Source of the DNA: Meghimatium bilineatum
Lineage: Eukaryota; Mollusca; Gastropoda; Stylommatophora; Philomycidae
Assembly: GCA_034231615.1 (NCBI GenBank)
Contig: CM067322.1
Coordinates: forward strand, 51,652,456 to 51,716,455
DNA length: 64,000 nucleotides
Direction: 5' to 3'
Shown: piece after piece, positions 1 to 13,566 of the stretch
Layout of the letters: every line of letters starts with the position of its first letter
How positions within the stretch are numbered: position 1 is the stretch's first letter
Notes under the pieces: model-generated
What the model was told of the DNA's origin: nothing
Seen by the model: the letters and a program-made list of their open reading frames with translations, nothing else
The model's database searches: none
Translations under genes and position numbers: made by a program

Positions 1-3000
1 AATCGTTTCAACACATCTCATAAATGTATCTACCGGTAGATTATTACTAGAAATATATCTTTTCATTTTATTTTTCAAACTTGTCAACAAATTTCATAAA
101 TGTATATAGTTTATCATTAGAAATATTTTTTTTTTATTTTCTTGTTCAAACTTTTCAACACATTTCATAAATGTATCTAGTTTACCATTAGAAATATATT
201 TTTTTATATTTTCTTTTCCAAACTTTTCAACATATTTCATAAATGTATCTAGTTTATAACTAGAAATATATTTTTTGATTTTCTTTTCCAAACTTTTCAA
301 CACATTTCATAAATGTATCTAGTTTATCATTAGAAATATATTTTTGTGATTTTCAAACTGTTCAACACATCTCATAAATGTATCTACCGGTAGAGTGTCA
401 CTAGAAATACATTTTTTGATTTTCTTTTTCCAACGTTTCAACACATCTCATAAATGTATCTAGTTTATCACTAGAAATATATCTTTTCATTTTCTTTTTC
501 AAATTTGTCAACACATTTCATAAATGTATATAGTTTATCATTAGAAATATATTTTTTTTATTTTCTTGTTCAAACTTTTCAACATATGTCATAAATGTAT
601 CTAGTTTATCACTAGAAATATATTTTTATATTTTCTTTTTCAAACTTTTCAACACATTTCAGCAATGTATCTAGTTTATCATTAGAAATATATTTTTTAT
701 TTTCATTTTCAAACTTTTCAACACATCTCATAAATGTATATACCGGTAGTTTATCATTAGAAATATATTTTTTTATTTTATATTCCAAACTTTTCAACAA
801 ATGTCATAAATGTATCAGTTTATCATTAGAAATATATTTTTTTTAAATTTCAAAATGTTACATATCAGAAATGTATTTAATGTATCACTAGAAATATATT
901 TTTTATTTTCTTTTTCAATCTTTTCAACACATCTCATAAATGTATCCACCGGTAGATTATCACTAGAAATATATCTTTTCATTTTCTTTTTCAAACTTTT
1001 CAACACATTTCATAAATGTATCTAGTTCATCATTAGAAATATATCTTTTCATTTTCTTTTCCAAACTTTTCAACACATTTCATAAATGTATCTAGTTTAT
1101 CATTAGAAATATATTTTTTTGATTTTCAAACTTTTCAACACATTTCATAAGTGTATATAGTTTATCAATAGAAATATATTTTTTGATTTTCTTTTTGAAC
1201 TTTTTCAACATATTTCATAAATGTGTCTAGTTTTTATCTAGTTTTTATCATTAGAAATATATTTTTTTGATTTTGAAACTTTTCAACACATTTCATAAAT
1301 GTATCAGTTTATCATTAGAAATATTTTTTTTAAATTTCAACATTTTAAACACATTTCATAAATGTATCTAATTTATCATTAGAAATATATTTTTGTGATT
1401 TTCAAACTGTTCAACACATCTCATAAATGTATCTACCGGTAGAGTATCACTAGAAATATATTTTTTGGTTTTCTTTTTCAAACTTATCAATACATTTCAT
1501 AAATGTATCTAGTTTATCATTAGAAATATATTTTTTTGATTTTAAAACTTTTAAACACATTTCATAAATGTATCTACCGGTAGATTATCACTAAAATATA
1601 TCTTTTCATTTTCTTTTTAAAATTTTTCAACACATTTCATAAATGTATCTAGTTTTTATCATTAGAAATATATTTTTTGATTTTGAAACTTTTCAACACA
1701 TCTCATAAATGTATCTACCGGTAGTTTATCATTAGAAATATATTTTTTAATTTTCTTTTTCAATCGTTTCAACACATCTCATAAATGTATCTACCGGTAG
1801 ATTATTACTAGAAATATATCTTTTCATTTTATTTTTCAAACTTGTCAACACATTTCATAAATGTATATAGTTTATCATTAGAAATATTTTTTTTAAATTT
1901 TCTTGTTCAAACTTTTCAACACATTTCATAAATGTACCTAATTTATCATTAGAAAAATATTTCTGTGATTTTGAAACTTTTCAAAACATTTCAGCAATGC
2001 ATCTACCGGTAGTTTATCATTAGAAATATATTTTTTTATTTTCTTTTTCAAACTTCTCAACACATCTCATAAATGTATCTACCGGTAGATTATCACTAGA
2101 AATATATCTTTTCATTTTATTTTTCAAATTTTCAACACATTTCATAAATGTATATAGTTTATCATTAGAAATATATTTTTTTTATTTTCTTGTTCAAACT
2201 TTTCAACATATTTCATAAATGTATCTAGTTTATCACTAGAAATATATTTTTTGATTTTCTTTTCCAAACTTTTCAACACATTTCATAAATGTATCTAGTT
2301 TATCATTAGAAATATATTTTTTTGATTTTCAAACTTTTCAACACATTTTATAAGTGTATATAGTTTATCAATAGAAATATATTTTTTGATTTTCTTTTTG
2401 AACTTTTTCAACATATTTCATAAATGTGTCTAGTTTTTATCTAGTTTTTATCATTAGAAATATATTTTTTTTATTTTGAAACTTTTCAACACATTTCATA
2501 AATGTATATACTTTATCATTAGAAATATTTTTTTCAATTTTCTTGTTCAAACTTTTCAACATATTTCATAAATTTATCTAGTTTATCATTAGAAATATGT
2601 TTTTTTGAAATTTCAAACTTTTAAACACATTTCATAAATGTATCAGTTTATCATTAGAAATATTTTTTTTTTTAATTTCAACATTTTAAACACATTTCAT
2701 AAATGTATCTAATTTATCACTAGAAATATATTTTTTTATTTTCTTTTTCCAACGTTTCAACACATCTCATAAATGTATATAGTTTATCATTAGAAATATA
2801 TTTTTTGATTTTCTTTTTCAAACTTATCAATACATTTCATAAATGTATCTAGTTTATCATTAGAAATATTTTTTTTAATTTTCTTTTTCAAACTTTTCAA
2901 CACATCTCATAAATGTATATACCGGTAGTTTATCATTAGAAATATATTTTTTCATTTTCTTTTTCAAAGTTTTCAACACATCTCATAAATGTATCTACCG

Positions 3001-6000
3001 GTAGATTATCACTAGAAATATATCTTTTCATTTTCTTTTTTTAAACTTTTCAACACATTTCATAAATGTATATAGTTTATAATTAGAAATATATTTTTTT
3101 TATTTTTTTTGTTTTAACTTTTCAACATATTTCATAAATGTATCTAGTTTATAACTAGAAATATATTTTTTGATTTTCTTTTTCCAACGTTTCAACACAT
3201 CTCATAAATGTATCTAGTTTATCACTAGAAATATATCTTTTCATTTTTTTTTTCAAACTTGTCAACAAATGTCATAAATGTATCTAGTTTATCATTAGAA
3301 ATATATTTTTTATTTTCATTTTCAAACTTTTCAACACATCTCATAAATGTATATACCGGTAGTTTATCATTAGAAATATATTTTTTTATTTTATATTCCA
3401 AACTTTTCAACAAATGTCATAAATGTATCAGTTTATCATTAGAAATATATTTTTTTTAAATTTCAAAATGTTACATATCAGAAATGTATCTAATGTATCA
3501 CTAGAAATATATTTTTTATTTTCTTTTTCAATCTTTTCAACACATCTCATAAATGTATCCACCGGTAGATTATCACTAGAAATATATCTTTTCATTTTCT
3601 TTTTCAAACTTTTCAACACATTTCATAAATGTATCTAGTTTATCATTAGAAATATATTTTTTTATATTTTCTTTTCCAAACTTTTCAACACATTATTCAT
3701 AATTGTATCTAGTTCATCATTAGAAATATATCTTATTTTCTTTTTCAAACTTTCAACACATTTCATAAATGTATATAGTTTATCATTAGAAATATATTTA
3801 TTTATTTTCTTTTTCAAACTTTTCAACACCTCTCATAATTGTATCTACCGGTAGATTATCACTAGAAATATATCTTTTCATTTTCTTTTTGAAATTTTTC
3901 AACACATTTCATAAATGTATCTAGTTTTTTCATTAGAAATATATTTTTTTGATTTTGAAATTTTTCAACACATTTCATAAATGTATCTAGTTTATCATTA
4001 GAAATATATTTCTTTGATTTTGAAACTTTTCAACACATTTCATAAATGTATCTAGTTCATCATTAGAAATATATTTTTTGATTTTCTTTTTCAAACCTTT
4101 CAACATATTTCATAAATGTATCTAGTTTATCACTAGAAATATATTTTTTGATTTTCTTTTCGAAACTTTTCAACACATTTCATAAATGTATCTAGTTTAT
4201 CATTAGATATATATTTCTTTGATTTTCAAACTTTTCAACACATCTCATAAATGTATCTACCAGTAGTTTATCATTAGAAACATATTTTTTTATTTTCTTT
4301 TTCAATCTATTCAACACATCTCATAAATGTATCTACCGGTAGATTATCACTAGAAATATATCTTTTCATTTTATTTTTCAAACTTGTCAACACATTTCAT
4401 AAATGTATCTAGTTTATCATTAGAAATATATTTTTTTGATTTTCAAACTTTTCAACACATTTTATAAGTGTATATAGTTTATCAATAGAAATATATTTTT
4501 TGATTTTCTTTTTGAACTTTTTCAACATATTTCATAAATGTGTCTAGTTTTTATCTAGTTTTTATCATTAGAAATATATTTTTTTTATTTTGAAACTTTT
4601 CAACACATTTCATAAATGTATATACTTTATCATTAGAAATATTTTTTTCAATTTTCTTGTTCAAACTTTTCAACATATTTCATAAATTTATCTAGTTTAT
4701 CATTAGAAATATGTTTTTTTGAAATTTCAAACTTTTAAACACATTTCATAAATGTATCAGTTTATCATTAGAAATATTTTTTTTTTTAATTTCAACATTT
4801 TAAACACATTTCATAAATGTATCTAATTTATCACTAGAAATATATTTTTTTATTTTCTTTTTCCAACGTTTCAACACATCTCATAAATGTATATAGTTTA
4901 TCATTAGAAATATATTTTTTGATTTTCTTTTTCAAACTTATCAATACATTTCATAAATGTATCTAGTTTATCATTAGAAATATTTTTTTTAATTTTCTTT
5001 TTCAAACTTTTCAACACATCTCATAAATGTATATACCGGTAGTTTATCATTAGAAATATATTTTTTCATTTTCTTTTTCAAAGTTTTCAACACATCTCAT
5101 AAATGTATCTACCGGTAGATTATCACTAGAAATATATCTTTTCATTTTCTTTTTTTAAACTTTTCAACACATTTCATAAATGTATATAGTTTATAATTAG
5201 AAATATATTTTTTTTATTTTTTTTGTTTTAACTTTTCAACATATTTCATAAATGTATCTAGTTTATAACTAGAAATATATTTTTTGATTTTCTTTTTCCA
5301 ACGTTTCAACACATCTCATAAATGTATCTAGTTTATCACTAGAAATATATCTTTTCATTTTTTTTTTCAAACTTGTCAACAAATGTCATAAATGTATCTA
5401 GTTTATCATTAGAAATATATTTTTTATTTTCATTTTCAAACTTTTCAACACATCTCATAAATGTATATACCGGTAGTTTATCATTAGAAATATATTTTTT
5501 TATTTTATATTCCAAACTTTTCAACAAATGTCATAAATGTATCAGTTTATCATTAGAAATATATTTTTTTTAAATTTCAAAATGTTACATATCAGAAATG
5601 TATCTAATGTATCACTAGAAATATATTTTTTATTTTCTTTTTCAATCTTTTCAACACATCTCATAAATGTATCCACCGGTAGATTATCACTAGAAATATA
5701 TCTTTTCATTTTCTTTTTCAAACTTTTCAACACATTTCATAAATGTATCTAGTTTATCATTAGAAATATATTTTTTTATATTTTCTTTTCCAAACTTTTC
5801 AACACATTATTCATAATTGTATCTAGTTCATCATTAGAAATATATCTTATTTTCTTTTTCAAACTTTCAACACATTTCATAAATGTATATAGTTTATCAT
5901 TAGAAATATATTTATTTATTTTCTTTTTCAAACTTTTCAACACCTCTCATAATTGTATCTACCGGTAGATTATCACTAGAAATATATCTTTTCATTTTCT

Positions 6001-9000
6001 TTTTGAAATTTTTCAACACATTTCATAAATGTATCTAGTTTTTTCATTAGAAATATATTTTTTTGATTTTGAAATTTTTCAACACATTTCATAAATGTAT
6101 CTAGTTTATCATTAGAAATATATTTCTTTGATTTTGAAACTTTTCAACACATTTCATAAATGTATCTAGTTCATCATTAGAAATATATTTTTTGATTTTC
6201 TTTTTCAAACCTTTCAACATATTTCATAAATGTATCTAGTTTATCACTAGAAATATATTTTTTGATTTTCTTTTCGAAACTTTTCAACACATTTCATAAA
6301 TGTATCTAGTTTATCATTAGATATATATTTCTTTGATTTTCAAACTTTTCAACACATCTCATAAATGTATCTACCGGTAGTTTATCATTAGAAATATATT
6401 TTTAAATTTTGTTTTTCAATCTTTTCAACACATCTCATAAATGTATCTACCGGTAGTTTATCACTAGAAATATATTTTTTGATTTTCTTTTTCAATCTTT
6501 TCAACACATCTCATAAATGTATCTACCGGTAGATTATCACTAGAAATATATCTTTTCATTTTATTTTTAACTTGTCAACACATTTCATAAATGTATATAG
6601 TTTATCATTAGAAATATTGTTTTTTTATTTTCTTGTTCAAACTTTTCAATACATTTCATAAATGTATCTAATTTATCATTAGAAAAATATTTCTATGATT
6701 TTGAATCTTTTCAACACATTTCAGCAATGTATCTAGTTTATCATTAGAAATATATTGTTTTAATTTCTTTTCCAAACTTTTCAACACATTTCATAAATGT
6801 ATATAGTTTATTATTAGAAATATATATTTTTGATTTTGAAACTTTTCAACACATTTCCTAAATGTATCTAGTTTATCATTAGAAATATATTTTTTTGATT
6901 TTTAAACTTTTCAACACATCTCATAAATGTATATACCGGTAGTTTATCATTAGAAATATATTTTTTTATTTTCGTTTCCAAACTTTTCAACAAATTTCAT
7001 AAATGTATCTACCGGTAGATTATCACTAGAAATATATCTTTTCATTTTATTTTTCAAACTTGTCAACACATTTCAGCAATGTATCTAGTTTATCATTAGA
7101 AATATATTTTTTATTTTCATTTTCAAACTTTTCAACACATCTCATAAATGTATATACCGGTAGTTTATCACTAGAAATATATTTTTTATTTTATTTTTCA
7201 ATCTTTTCAACACATCTCATAAATGTATCTACCGGTAGATTATCACTAGAAATATATCTTTTCATTTTCTTTTTCAAACTTTTCAACATATTTCATAAAT
7301 GTATCTAGTTTATCACTAGAAATATATTTTTTCATTTTCTTTTCCAAACTTTTCAACACATTTTATAAATGTATCTAGTTTATCATTAGAAATATATTTT
7401 TTTTTTAATTTCAAAATTGTAAACACATTTCATAAATGTATCTAATTTATCACTAGAAATATATTTTTTGATTTTCTTTTTCAAACTTTTCAACACATCT
7501 CATAAATGTATCTACAGGTAGATTATCACTAGAAATATATCTTTCCATTTTCTTTTTGAAATTTTTCAACACATTTCATAAATGTATCTAGTTTATCATT
7601 AGAAATATATTTTTTTGATTTTCAAACTTTTCAACACATCTCATAAATGTATCTACCAGTAGTTTATCATTAGAAACATATTTTTTTATTTTCTTTTTCA
7701 ATCTATTCAACACATCTCATAAATGTATCTACCGGTAGATTATCACTAGAAATATATCTTTTCATTTTATTTTTCAAACTTGTCAACACATTTCATAAAT
7801 GTATCTAGTTTATCATTAGAAATATATTTTTTTGATTTTCAAACTTTTCAACACATTTTATAAGTGTATATAGTTTATCAATAGAAATATATTTTTTGAT
7901 TTTCTTTTTGAACTTTTTCAACATATTTCATAAATGTGTCTAGTTTTTATCTAGTTTTTATCATTAGAAATATATTTTTTTTATTTTGAAACTTTTCAAC
8001 ACATTTCATAAATGTATATACTTTATCATTAGAAATATTTTTTTCAATTTTCTTGTTCAAACTTTTCAACATATTTCATAAATTTATCTAGTTTATCATT
8101 AGAAATATGTTTTTTTGAAATTTCAAACTTTTAAACACATTTCATAAATGTATCAGTTTATCATTAGAAATATTTTTTTTTTAATTTCAACATTTTAAAC
8201 ACATTTCATAAATGTATCTAATTTATCACTAGAAATATATTTTTTTATTTTCTTTTTCCAACGTTTCAACACATCTCATAAATGTATATAGTTTATCATT
8301 AGAAATATATTTTTTGATTTTCTTTTTCAAACTTATCAATACATTTCATAAATGTATCTAGTTTATCATTAGAAATATTTTTTTTAATTTTCTTTTTCAA
8401 ACTTTTCAACACATCTCATAAATGTATATACCGGTAGTTTATCATTAGAAATATATTTTTTCATTTTCTTTTTCAAAGTTTTCAACACATCTCATAAATG
8501 TATCTACCGGTAGATTATCACTAGAAATATATCTTTTCATTTTCTTTTTTTAAACTTTTCAACACATTTCATAAATGTATATAGTTTATAATTAGAAATA
8601 TATTTTTTTTATTTTTTTTGTTTTAACTTTTCAACATATTTCATAAATGTATCTAGTTTATAACTAGAAATATATTTTTTGATTTTCTTTTTCCAACGTT
8701 TCAACACATCTCATAAATGTATCTAGTTTATCACTAGAAATATATCTTTTCATTTTTTTTTTCAAACTTGTCAACAAATGTCATAAATGTATCTAGTTTA
8801 TCATTAGAAATATATTTTTTATTTTCATTTTCAAACTTTTCAACACATCTCATAAATGTATATACCGGTAGTTTATCATTAGAAATATATTTTTTTATTT
8901 TATATTCCAAACTTTTCAACAAATGTCATAAATGTATCAGTTTATCATTAGAAATATATTTTTTTTAAATTTCAAAATGTTACATATCAGAAATGTATCT

Positions 9001-12000
9001 AATGTATCACTAGAAATATATTTTTTATTTTCTTTTTCAATCTTTTCAACACATCTCATAAATGTATCCACCAGTAGATTATCACTAGAAATATATCTTT
9101 TCATTTTCTTTTTCAAACTTTTCAACACATTTCATAAATGTATCTAGTTTATCATTAGAAATATATTTTTTTATATTTTCTTTTCCAAACTTTTCAACAC
9201 ATTATTCATAATTGTATCTAGTTCATCATTAGAAATATATCTTATTTTCTTTTTCAAACTTTCAACACATTTCATAAATGTATATAGTTTATCATTAGAA
9301 ATATATTTATTTATTTTCTTTTTCAAACTTTTCAACACCTCTCATAATTGTATCTACCGGTAGATTATCACTAGAAATATATCTTTTCATTTTCTTTTTG
9401 AAATTTTTCAACACATTTCATAAATGTATCTAGTTTTTTCATTAGAAATATATTTTTTTGATTTTGAAATTTTTCAACACATTTCATAAATGTATCTAGT
9501 TTATCATTAGAAATATATTTCTTTGATTTTGAAACTTTTCAACACATTTCATAAATGTATCTAGTTCATCATTAGAAATATATTTTTTGATTTTCTTTTT
9601 CAAACCTTTCAACATATTTCATAAATGTATCTAGTTTATCACTAGAAATATATTTTTTGATTTTCTTTTCGAAACTTTTCAACACATTTCATAAATGTAT
9701 CTAGTTTATCATTAGATATATATTTCTTTGATTTTCAAACTTTTCAACACATCTCATAAATGTATCTACCGGTAGTTTATCATTAGAAATATATTTTTAA
9801 ATTTTGTTTTTCAATCTTTTCAACACATCTCATAAATGTATCTACCGGTAGTTTATCACTAGAAATATATTTTTTGATTTTCTTTTTCAATCTTTTCAAC
9901 ACATCTCATAAATGTATCTACCGGTAGATTATCACTAGAAATATATCTTTTCATTTTATTTTTAACTTGTCAACACATTTCATAAATGTATATAGTTTAT
10001 CATTAGAAATATTGTTTTTTTATTTTCTTGTTCAAACTTTTCAATACATTTCATAAATGTATCTAATTTATCATTAGAAAAATATTTCTATGATTTTGAA
10101 TCTTTTCAACACATTTCAGCAATGTATCTAGTTTATCATTAGAAATATATTGTTTTAATTTCTTTTCCAAACTTTTCAACACATTTCATAAATGTATATA
10201 GTTTATTATTAGAAATATATATTTTTGTTTTTGAAACTTTTCAACACATTTCCTAAATGTATCTAGTTTATCATTAGAAATATATTTTTTTGATTTTTAA
10301 ACTTTTCAACACATCTCATAAATGTATATACCGGTAGTTTATCATTAGAAATATATTTTTTTATTTTCGTTTCCAAACTTTTCAACAAATTTCATAAATG
10401 TATCTACCGGTAGTTTATCACTAGAAATATATTTTTTATTTTATTTTTCAATCTTTTCAACACATCTCATAAATGTATCTACCGGTAGATTATCACTAGA
10501 AATATATCTTTTCATTTTCTTTTTCAAACTTTTCAACATATTTCATAAATGTATCTAGTTTATCACTAGAAATATATTTTTTCATTTTCTTTTCCAAACT
10601 TTTCAACACATTTTATAAATGTATCTAGTTTATCATTAGAAATATATTTTTTTTTAAATTTCAAAATTGTAAACACATTTCATAAATGTATCTAATTTAT
10701 CACTAGAAATATATTTTTTGATTTTCTTTTTCAAACTTTTCAACACATTTCAGCAATGTATCTAGTTTATCATTAGAAATATATTTTTTATTTTCATTTT
10801 CAAACTTTTCAACACATCTCATAAATGTATCTACCAGTAGTTTATCATTAGAAACATATTTTTTTATTTTCTTTTTCAATCTATTCAACACATCTCATAA
10901 ATGTATCTACCGGTAGATTATCACTAGAAATATATCTTTTCATTTTATTTTTCAAACTTGTCAACACATTTCATAAATGTATCTAGTTTATCATTAGAAA
11001 TATATTTTTTTGATTTTCAAACTTTTCAACACATTTCATAAGTGTATATAGTTTATCAATAGAAATTAATTTTTTGATTTTCTTTTTGAACTTTTTCAAC
11101 ACATTTCATAAATATATCTAGTTTTTATCATTAGAAATATATTTTTTTGATTTTGAAATTTTTCAACACATCTCATAAATGTAACTACCGGTAGTTTATC
11201 ATTAGAAATATATTTTTTTATTTTTTTTTTCAAACTTGTCAACAAATGTCATAAATGTATCTAGTTTATCATTAGAAATATATTTTTTATTTTCATTTTC
11301 AAACTTTTCAACACATCTCATAAATGTATATACCGGTAGTTTATCATTAGAAATATATTTTTTTATTTTATATTCCAAACTTTTCAACAAATGTCATAAA
11401 TGTATCAGTTTATCATTAGAAATATATTTTTTTTAAATTTCAAAATGTTACATATCAGAAATGTATCTAATGTATCACTAAAAATATATTTTTTATTTTC
11501 TTTTTCAATCTTTTCAACACATCTCATAAATGTATCCACCGGTAGATTATCACTAGAAATATATCTTTTCATTTTCTTTTTCAAACTTTTCAACACATTT
11601 CATAAATGTATCTAGTTTATCATTAGAAATATATTTTTTTATATTTTCTTTTCCAAACTTTTCAACACATTTCATAATTGTATCAGTTTATCATTAGAAA
11701 TATATTTTTTTTAAATTTCAAAATGTTACATATCAGAAATGTATCTAATGTATCACTAGAAATATATTTTTTATTTTATTTTTCAATCTTTTCAACACAT
11801 CTCATAAATGTATCTACCGGTAGATTATCACTAGAAATATATCTTTTCCTTTTCTTTTTCAAACTTTTCAACATATTTCATAAATGTATCTAGTTTATCA
11901 CTAGAAATATATTTTTTTGACTTTCATTTTCAAACTTTTCAACACATCTCATAAATGTATATACCGGTAGTTTATCATTAGAAATATATTTTTTTATTTT

Positions 12001-12339
12001 CTTTTCCAAACTTTTCAACAAATTTCATAAATGTATCTACCGGTAGATTATCACTAGAAATATATCTTTTCATTTTATTTTTCAAACTTGTCAACACATT
12101 TCAGCAATGTATCTAGTTTATCATTAGAAATATATTTTTTATTTTCATTTTCAAACTTTTCAACACATCTCATAAATGTATATACCGGTAGTTTATCATT
12201 AGAAATATATTTTTTTATTTTCTTTTCCAAACTTTTCAACAAATTTCATAAATGTATCAGTTTATCATTAGAAATATATTTTTTTTAAATTTCAAAATGT
12301 TACATATCAGAAATGTATCTAATGTATCACTAGAAATAT
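1..12339. repeat. Satellite array, ~70-bp AT-rich monomer (left part)
   Basis: Head-to-tail monomers of about 62-76 bp, each reading roughly as a TTTCATAAATGTATCTAG start, a TATCATTAGAAATATATTT centre and a TTTCAAACTTTTCAACACA end. A subclass replaces CTAGTTTATC with CTACCGGTAGATTATC, which contains the palindrome TACCGGTA. Length variation comes mainly from presence or absence of a GATTTTCTTTT block. Short open frames on both strands recur with the monomers and are by-products of the repeat. No gene is seen inside. Confidence 0.97.
2275..10400. repeat. Higher-order duplicated blocks within the satellite
   Basis: A block of about 1.98 kb at 2275-4255 recurs almost unchanged at 4389-6369 (offset 2114) and again near 7785-9766 (offset about 3395). 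The longer block 4250-7000 is repeated as a whole at about 7650-10400. A 0.4-kb part of the block (3225-3638) recurs once more at 11202-11615. Copies differ by only a few bases, so the amplification is recent. Block edges were judged by eye and are approximate. Confidence 0.85.
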
Positions 12340-13566
12340 GGGGTGCAAAGGGAACGCATTGCTCTAGGCGGACCCAGGGTTAGCAGATAATCAAGATCCC
12401 AAATGTACCTCCACGCGGTGCACCCTGGAAACAGAAATACAGCAGCTCGAGCTGATTCTGGCCAAATCATTTGGGGATCATGTCCGAAAATGTGGAGGTA
12501 GCAGATGGAAAGAGATTTGCCTGCACAAGAGACAGACATATCTCCGACACCACCAGCATCACCACAAATAGCGACACTGTCGACATACAGTGAAGCTAGT
12601 CAGTCCAGTCCGAACATTGGAGGGGCGGACAATGTAAAATGCACGTAAAGATAGATACATGGCGAGAGACATAGATTTCATACCAAGTACAATGAAACAA
12701 TGAAAGGGCAGAACAGCGCTAGAGGGCAGCGCGAACTGCAAATAGAAAGTGAAAAGTCCCTAGGAAAGGGGAACTAAAAGCTCCGTCAGCTCGAGACGAG
12801 TTTCCAGTTACCTGTGTTCCTTACAGGCAGAGACCCAGACCCATTCATTGGCATGTGGTAAAGCAAGAATACCTAATCCAACTCTAATGTCGAGCCTTCC
12901 TAAACCGGAAATATGCTCGCGAAGAGAAAGGGTTCCGTACTCGATGCGCTCAGGCACAAAAGGGACAACGATTTAGCCCTGGCCCAACTCTACTGTCAAG
13001 TTTTCCTACACCGGAAATACACTTGAAGAGAGAAAGGGTTCAGTACCTGATGGGCCCAGGCGCTATTGGGACAAGGACGCTCAGCTCGAGAACGCCTTGC
13101 TCTCAAACGCGTGGTGCGAGACTCGAACTTGGACAAGGGGTACACGATGTCGGTGAATGACACCTCGGCTAAGAGGGCGAAAGAGCCAGGGTCCAACTCC
13201 TCTGTTGAGTTCTTCCCCTTAAGGAACCAGGCTCATGGATGAGAAATGGTTCAGTACCCAATGGGCACAGGCACAGCACGTCCAATTACACGAGGCAAGT
13301 TCATAGACAGTGGAACACCTCGTTTGAGTCAGACTAAGAGCAAGAAAATCGTCTGGGCGAAGAGTCTCCACTACGCGTGCCTGGAGACAGATATAGAGGC
13401 TGTCACAGGCTAAGGGTAGCCCACCCGAATTGTCAAGGCATGCCGAAATCGGATGTGCTAGGCCTACAAGGCGCATAACGGTGGCACAACGTAATCACGC
13501 TCCCGGCGGAAATCGCACGGATATCCGTGATGGTTACAATGGAGCGAACGAAAAACAAACAAACAA
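12340..13566 (+). mobile_element. 1.2-kb retroposon inserted in the satellite
   Basis: This segment shares nothing with the flanking satellite and is visibly GC-richer. ACTAGAAATAT occurs at 12329-12339 and again at 13567-13577, and joining the flanks restores a normal monomer, so this is a clean insertion with an 11-bp target duplication. The 3' end is an AAAC-rich tail (about 13548-13566), which fits retroposition. The first ~400 bp match 37300-37740. The stretch 12870-13260 holds three diverged copies of a ~120-bp unit with a CCGGAAATA-type core. On the minus strand 13105-13170 looks loosely tRNA-like (TTAGCCGAGGTG followed by GTTCGAGTC). No long reading frame is convincing, so it is probably non-autonomous. 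Confidence 0.85.

Noticed and set aside
94-12288. Many open frames of 60-90 codons on both strands of the satellite
   Set aside because: They recur with the monomers, overlap on both strands and have no start, splice or family support; they follow from AT-rich units whose length is often a multiple of three.
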